Source: Bigelowiella natans CCMP2755
Taxonomy: Eukaryota > Cercozoa > Chlorarachniophyceae
DNA length: 37,135 bases
Direction of reading: 5' to 3'
Assembly (NCBI GenBank): GCA_000320545.1
Contig: ADNK01001813.1
Location: forward strand, 1 to 37,135
Numbering within the stretch: position 1 is the stretch's first letter; each line of letters starts with the position of its first letter. A program made the position numbers and the translations under genes. Shown piece after piece: positions 31,482 through 37,135 of the stretch. The notes below the pieces were generated by a model. It was not told the origin of the DNA and made no database searches. It worked only from the letters and a program-made list of their open reading frames with translations.

Positions 31482-32627
31482 TGTTCGTCTGACATGAGCA
31501 CTACGAGCAGACAAAGAGAATGGTAGAACCGATCGATTCGCAATTGGCAGCTATCCAACACCTGCTTCGACTTGTATTATACGGCATCACTTCGTAACCA
31601 CTCACGTGTCGATCTTCACCTCTCTAAACGCCCCCCTCCCCTCCCCCCCCCTCTACCTCCCGACTCCCCATATTGCCATTGCAAGGTTTGAGCGCATACG
31701 AACGAGCACCAACCCCCCTCTCCGGGTCGAACGAAGCTCCTACGCCGCTCTTGTCAATTCCTGGGCAAAGAGCTTGCGTCTGATGCAGCAGCGGAGTCAA
31801 CCGCAGCAGCCAAACGATCGTCATTCGAGTGCAGGGGCCTCGTCCCCCTCGTTGCACAGCTACGGCAGGATACACAGGCAGAGAGTCTTAGGCGCCGCGA
31901 GGCGCGTCGAGTTCTGGTTGAAGCGAATGATCGAGGATGGGCTGAGGCCGGAACCGTCCCTCTTTCATACGGTAATAATAGCTGCTTTGTGTGCAAAGGA
32001 TGGAGATGGTGACGCCGTCGGCGGCACTGATGCTCCGCAATTTACCAGTTTTTCGGGGGGGGGGGGGTGCTGTTCGAATTCTTGCAATCAGAGCCAGTGA
32101 GCTCAGCTACGACACAATCATCTCCCTCTCCTTCCCTTCTCCCCCCCCATCCCTTTTCTCTCTCCGTTCCTCCAGACAATCTCAGCGCTCGGGATGGCGG
32201 GGAGCGTTGCTTCAGCACAGAGGTGGTTCGACGAGCTCCAGGAGCGCTCGGAGCACCTGCGAGCGACTCCGGTGAGCTACGGGGTTATTATCGGTGCGTA
32301 TGCCGCTAACGGCAACACAGAACGGGCTGCCTCGCTGCTCGCTGAGATGCGGGCGAGATCTATCGTCCCTGATGCAAGCTGCTTTCTGCCGTTGATCCTT
32401 CACGCGCACAGCCCGCATGAGGCGGGCGCGTGGATGCGCGCTTTGACGTCGCTCGCCGAGAAGGAGAGGCGGAGGGCGAGGAATCAGAGCTCGGCGCACC
32501 CGCTCGGTTATAATCACGCAAACCCAGCGCTTTCAATACCCCGAGAGGCTTATGAGGCTGTCGTTCGAATCCAGGCTCGGCATCACCAATGGGTGGAGGT
32601 AAGTATGAGCAGCGTGTGTTCTAAGGC

Positions 32628-32668
<41 letters not shown>

Positions 32669-33604
32669 TGACGCGACCGTCGTGATCTGCCGTGGGGGTT
32701 TGTGTGTGCGAGTTCTCATAAAGGAGCACGTATGGCTTGTTTATATCCGCAGTTTACAGGCTTTATCTTTTAGCAGCTTCTTGTTGTATTCCGCGAAACC
32801 TTGCATAGTTTTTCTTTAGCTCCTTTTCCGCCTTCACCCCCCCCCCCCCCTTCCCCTTATATCAATTAGGCGGAGTCAACGTTGCACAAAATGACGGCAC
32901 GCGCGGGGATAAAACCCAATGTTCCGCTCTTGCTTCCGATATCCGAAGCCCACTACAAAGAGGTGCTTCGCCATAGCGATGTGCTGAAGAGACACGTCAC
33001 CATTCGTTATGCAAAACAGAGCAAACGCCTGCCTTCATGTTACCCTGCCGCGCAGATGATCTAACGCTCTCTCCTTTCTCCACGCGTTCTGTTGTTGGCT
33101 ATGCTAATACAGGGCAGGTATCGACGGCTGGAGGACCTTTTCATCCGCGCGCTTCGAATCGTCAATAGCGATAACAATCGAGGCGGCGCTCGCTCTCGCT
33201 CAAGACAGCACACTGCCAACGTCAAAGCCACGGGCAAGGTGTTCTCCCTGCTGCTGCAAACGTATGCGAAGCTGCAGCTCGCGCCGCGGGCCGAGGCGAC
33301 ATTCCGCTCTATTTTTAAGAGCTCTAACCTATCTCAGCCAGACCAGCAGCGCACTCGCCATAGTAATGATTCTTCGAGATCCCTCTCCTCCCTTTCAGAA
33401 GAGCTACTAGGTGACGCTCACGTATGGCTACCCCACCTGAAGAAGCTGGTCGGAAATCATCGGTACAACGTCCTTCTGGAGGAAACAAGTACAAGTTTCT
33501 TGTTGGATGGCCGGCGGAGAGAGAGGCACAACGTCCCAGTGAGGCGTACGCGATCGGGTAATGTGATAGACTCTCGCAACAAACAAACAAGAGATGAGCA
33601 ATAG
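28579..33604 (+). CDS. Pentatricopeptide repeat (PPR) protein with N-terminal signal sequence
   Basis: Model exons: 28579-28682, 28775-28834, 28890-29046, 29131-29284, 29516-30660, 30907-31394, 31686-31971, 32049-32096, 32176-32598, 32870-32995, 33113-33604 (TAG). Phases close to 1160 residues. The start gives MAPEGGLGRRRL then SLTLLLCIIQGLTG, an ER-type signal, followed by a basic His/Arg-rich stretch. Helical PPR units are evident: ALGMAGSVASAQRWFDEL, VSYGVIIGAYAANGNTERA then EMRARSIVPD, SYAALVNSWAKS then FWLKRMIEDGLRPEPS, KVFSLLLQTYAKLQLAPRA, and AVAASFVRSGKIKDAARLA. PPR proteins bind organellar RNA sequence-specifically. Weak points are the join at 29284/29516 (an in-frame TAA at 29317 would otherwise end a separate 169-residue secreted protein), the exon at 32049 beside a 13-G run, and the 3' end of the 32870 exon. 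The PPR identity from 29516 on is secure. Confidence 0.72.
28775..28955 (+). repeat. Tandemly duplicated exon of the PPR gene (two copies)
   Basis: Copy 1 (28775-28834) and copy 2 (28890-28955) match closely, including TTTAGACCAACAC at the start and ACAGGTCTTATG at the end. In the coding frame both read RPT...RGAGH..GR...FH.R, with at least five silent third-base changes, which indicates selection on protein. Copy 1 needs the donor at its end to avoid a stop; copy 2 reads through the same sequence in frame. Confidence 0.8.
29338..29405. repeat. (GT)n(GA)n microsatellite, PPR intron 4
   Basis: GT repeat of about 14 units followed by GA repeat of about 20 units, between the exons ending 29284 and starting 29516. 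Confidence 0.95.
30740..30768. repeat. (CA)n microsatellite, PPR intron 5
   Basis: CA repeat preceded by a TC tract. The intron (30661-30906) is an open frame by chance, so naive ORF calling would extend the exon through it. Confidence 0.93.
31447..31480. repeat. (GT)n microsatellite, PPR intron 6
   Basis: GT repeat of about 17 units. Confidence 0.95.
32629..32664. repeat. (TA)n microsatellite, PPR intron 9
   Basis: TA repeat of about 17 units, 30 bases after the donor at 32599. Confidence 0.95.
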
Positions 33605-34997
33605 ATTCAAACTCAGAAATATGAGAACTGGCGCATGTAGATGGATGCCGCTATGCATGTAGAGCCCAGCAAGCAATGCCGCCGAACTGCGTGTCAAAAA
33701 CATGCAAATGACACATCCCAACGGATCATTGACTTGGCTCATGAGCTAGCAGCATTAATCGCATTCAGTGGTACAAGCCATGCATCATGTGAGCATGCCT
33801 TTATTGGCTGGCAGCACCGCTGCAAAATCTAGCAATGCGCGCTAGTGCGGCTACACCTTGCAAGTGAAACTGCAGTAACGCCAATAAAATAAGTTTCACT
33901 CAATCATGCACACACAACTAGATATATGTAGAATATCATCGCGTGTGCGCACGTCTAGGTGCATTCAATTTTATGATATTCAATGATTGCATGCTGCAAT
34001 AATCGGCGGCAGCTTCGATACTTCCGATCAATTTGTGCGTTGCCGTTGCACTTACTAGCTTATAAGCATGTCATTATCTACACAGCATAGCGCTAGGTAA
34101 GCGGCGCATGCGCGCATGTCTGGATGTGATAGCAACGCTAGAACGTACCTAGCTAGCTAGTAGTGTAGTTTGGCACGGCGGAAGCAAGAAAGTACTTCAT
34201 CAGCGCCGTGACTTCTAGCCTGCTAGCCTGATTTGCAATGTGACTAGTTGTTGTGCAACAATGATTTGCTATTTTGTATTGCATGTTCGCTCACTAGCTC
34301 ATTCGCACCCGCTAGCCCGGCCGAACTTACTGAATGCTAAAATGGTCGAACGCGACATGATAGCGTGTGCGTCAAGCATTCTAGCATTCTAGCATAGCTA
34401 TTACATGATTGGCGTGCTGGAAAATGCACAATGCACGCTTCGCGCGAGCACTAAAAATTATGAAAGCGCCTTGTATGCGCAGATCATGCTTGCTAGCGCC
34501 CACTGAATCACCAATATAAATGATCGAAATTAGCGTGCGGGAAGCATCATATGCTACACATATGATATGTGATCGACGATATTGAGATCTTAATTTCTCG
34601 TGAGCTGGCACCGGCAACATTATGATGTAATTGGTGCTTGCAGCATGCCAATACCTCTCCCCCCTCGAGAAGTACCCGCAATAATACTTAGCCTTAACAG
34701 TTTTTGTCTTCTGGAGAGATATACGTGGATTTGCTCACTACGATGTAAACTAGGGAACCTCGATTCTTTTATGTCTTCCATCCAAAACGACTTTTGAAGG
34801 CCTTTTTAAGTTCCCTGCCATACAACACACCATCGGTCATATTGGTCAGAGAAGGAATGAAATGTTGGAAGGGGGGAAGGGGGGGGAAGGGGGAGCTGGG
34901 ACAAGTAGAAATTCTGTCGATAGTACGCAGAAGTAGGGACCCTCTTCAACACTCATCTTACCCCGAAAGCAGCTCACATGACGAACAGTACACTATC
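33605..34997. other. Convergent intergenic region with palindrome block D
   Basis: About 1.4 kb between the 3' ends of the PPR gene (+) and the right-edge gene (-). No exon supported. From about 33640 to 34520 it is rich in CTAG (CTAGCTAGCTAG near 34150-34161, GCTAGC, TTCTAGCATTCTAGCAT near 34379) and in GCATGC/CATG words. The segment 34800-34950 has G-rich runs and is otherwise featureless. Confidence 0.65.
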
Positions 34998-35956
34998 TCA
35001 AATATAATACTTGGCCTGCTCACTGAAGACTGCTACATCCGAGTCCGCGAGTATCTCTAGATAGACCTCTAGCTTGTCGCGAATGATACCTGCGAGGCTC
35101 TGGGATAAGCCATCAATCAACAACAACCCAACGGGACGGCGCGAGTAGTAAAAAACCGGTCAGGAAAGCCATTTGGCAGCTGGGAAGCAGCAACGACAAA
35201 AAGCCGAAGATGCGCTGTTGGTGGTGCTGCTGCTGCGACAATCAAGAAGCGTTGGCAGCTTGAGATCGAAACTCTTACCTCGTAGTCGCGAGGGGAAAAC
35301 TTGATCTGCTGCAGCAGGACTTCGTTGAAATTGCGGAAGAGTTGGATCCTCTCCAGTAGCGCCTTTTCAGAATTATCACCACCAGTATCATCAGCATGCA
35401 TGTTGTGTATGGGATAAGGATGCAGAGAAATAGAACAGACATCTTTGCGGCGGCACGGATTGGCGTGCACCGCCTCGCAAGGGCCCGTTTCAAGTGTTAG
35501 CAGAGGGGTTTGGATTCGCCTTTGCTTATACTTTGGCGCTGCCAAAAGGAAGCAAGAATCGATCTCATGGCATAATCAGCGATTGCTTTGCGTTGTGGAT
35601 TTTGGCGGTGCCAAACCAACCATCCAGGAGGTGCTGCCTTTGAACTATTTTCTACTGTAATGATGAGGCTGCTTCGATGTATCAACCTCACTAATACAAT
35701 GTGTTCTTTTTAATACTCCCAGTACCTTCTCACAATTGCACATGAGCGCAAGGAGCTGTTTCCACTGGTGCAAGCTCGTCGTGCAGCCCCCGATCACAGC
35801 GGAGAGGAATGAGTATTGAACCTTTCGATTGAAGCAGCCATATTAAAAATCATCACACGTTTAAATCCAAACGAAACCCCGCAACAATACCGTTACATAT
35901 AGATATGCAAAAGAGAGACAAACACACGCACACGCACACACACACACACACATCCA

Positions 35957-36041
<85 letters not shown>

Positions 36042-37003
36042 CATATCATAATTCAACTATACATTCTCGAATATCCCACAATTTGGTATTCCCACTTTGG
36101 GAAAGTGCAGTATATAAAACCAGCCCCTGCTTTCGACCTGATCACCATCTTTCTTCGTGGAAGAAAGGAAAAACAGGCATTTCCTACCTCTCCGAGAAGC
36201 AAATCCGTGTCGTTCATCAGATATCGCTTCAACGTCAACTCAAGCAAATAGGAAGAGTCCATTGCCATCCTCGTCTTCTGCGCATTAGAAAGGCACAATT
36301 TCACCATCTCTAAGATCACTGCAGGCTGCCCTTGGTGGCACCTTCCATCGCCTTCCACCCCCCAAACCGTGATCATATTAAAATGAACCGGAAAATGAAA
36401 CTTTCCACGAAGTTATATGGCGGCGTCGGAAACACATTTAGGAAGAATTGTGATAGATATGTGAAAAGGGCTGTGATCATCGACGCGCTCAAAGACGGCT
36501 CTGACACATATAAGGCCTTCTCCATCGTTTTCTGATTCATCTGCGCAAATACACAACCTCTGCAGGAGTCAGCCCGCTCCAGTCGGTATGTTTCGGGACG
36601 CGCGTGTACGAAGCACTGACCGGGGGGGGGGGGGAGGGGGTGAGGGGGTGGGAGGACAAGGGTAAAACAATTTGAATTAAGGATGAGAAGGATGATGGAC
36701 AAATGATGGGGGGAAATGCGAAGACAGAGACTATTGAAAATATGGTAAACAGCAAAGAAGAGGGACAACACACCTATAGTAATATGGCCTCTCCAGAGGC
36801 CGAACTAAGACGAGCTGCTTCGACTGAATGTAGAGAGAGAACACATGCACAAAAAGGCGAGCAGCTCATATATGCATATAACCAAAGCTCACATATTCGT
36901 AGCCGCAGTTTATTGGGAAAATATCGAAGAGGCGTGGGATAGACCTCCATCAGCACCGTCACTTCATAATCTTTCAGCCGCACAGGCACCTTTGCGTTCA
37001 CTC
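34998..37003 (-). CDS. 3' part of an unrecognised helical protein, continuing beyond the right edge
   Basis: Phase-consistent exon candidates in transcription order are 37003-36945 (KVPVRLKDYEVTVLME), 36559-36508 (RLCICADESENDGEGLI), 36318-36188 (ILEMVKLCLSNAQKT, then SSYLLELTLKRYLMND), 35362-35279 (ALLERIQLFRNFNEVLLQQI, then SPRDYE) and 35072-34998 (LEVYLEILADSD, then EQAKYYI, stop TGA). All boundaries are GT/AG. The product looks alpha-helical and soluble, with conserved-looking Leu/Arg helices. No family is recognised. The 36187-35363 gap is long and holds microsatellites, so exons may be missing. The 35362 acceptor could lie further upstream, because the frame is open back to about 35545. 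Confidence 0.42.
35923..36039. repeat. (CA)n(TA)n microsatellite
   Basis: A CA run passes into two long TA tracts, inside the presumed intron 36187-35363 of the right-edge gene. Confidence 0.95.
36622..36650. repeat. G-rich homopolymer tract
   Basis: Twelve G residues, then a further G-rich run, in the presumed intron 36944-36560 of the right-edge gene. On that gene's strand it is a C-rich pyrimidine tract about 60 bases before the acceptor. Confidence 0.85.
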
Positions 37004-37135
37004 CTACGGATATTATCAGATATGCTACCCGCAGCAACTAACTACTACAGCGAGCTATATACGCATAGAAAGCGCCAAGACGGTGCGAACGAGGAGAAAT
37101 ATGTCCTCAGTTGAGAGTGTCAAACATAAAAGTGC

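Noticed and set aside
35722-35812. Plus-strand terminal exon candidate (YLLTIAHERKELF...)
   Set aside because: Reasonable peptide, but its supposed upstream exon (35561-35655) is equally open on the other strand and the piece lies inside the presumed intron of the minus-strand gene. Not enough support.

Overview
The window is nuclear DNA from an intron-rich microbial eukaryote. No bacterial operons, rRNA, tRNA or CRISPR were seen. Every gene is split by GT...AG introns. I rebuilt the genes by hand, requiring canonical splice sites, matching codon phase across each junction and recognisable protein families. The organism cannot be named from sequence alone. A GH28 enzyme, a HOTHEAD-like GMC flavoenzyme, an SPX protein and a PPR protein with an N-terminal ER-type signal fit an alga or protist, possibly with a complex (secondary) plastid; that last point is inference.

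Layout, left to right. 213-3274 (-): an SPX-like domain joined to an SLC49/FLVCR-type transporter that stops after about four membrane helices. 3502-5743 (+): secreted GH28 (polygalacturonase-family) protein, 5 exons. 5744-6893: CTAG/CATG-rich intergenic block A. 6894-7507 (-): small single-pass membrane protein. 7508-8661: divergent intergenic region. 8662-18715 (+): 29-exon GMC oxidoreductase with signal peptide, acidic coiled coil and C-terminal membrane anchor. 18716-20104: block B. 20105-22584 (-): 12-exon coiled-coil protein of unknown function. 22639-27433 (+): 24-exon VPS18 (HOPS/CORVET). 27434-28578: block C. 28579-33604 (+): pentatricopeptide repeat protein. 33605-34997: block D. 34998-37003 (-): 3' part of an unrecognised helical protein running off the right edge.

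Two genomic styles alternate. The coiled-coil/VPS18 pair (20.1-27.4 kb) is compact and AT-rich, with introns mostly of 45-110 bases and start codons 54 bases apart. The GMC, GH28, PPR and SPX genes have introns mostly of 120-670 bases, and many of these carry long (TA)n, (TG)n, (CT)n, (CTG)n and poly-C/G tracts. The four palindrome-rich CTAG/CATG blocks all lie downstream of gene 3' ends, three of them between convergent genes. None lies in the divergent promoter regions.

The genes do not form an obvious pathway. GH28 and GMC proteins act in the secretory/extracellular space, VPS18 in vacuole/lysosome tethering, SPX in phosphate/inositol-pyrophosphate sensing and PPR in organelle RNA metabolism. 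The least expected items are the SPX-SLC49 fusion with a half-size transporter, the membrane-tethered GMC enzyme, the GH28 protein lacking the usual catalytic His, the degenerate VPS18 RING, a tandemly duplicated exon in the PPR gene, and the 3'-end palindrome blocks.
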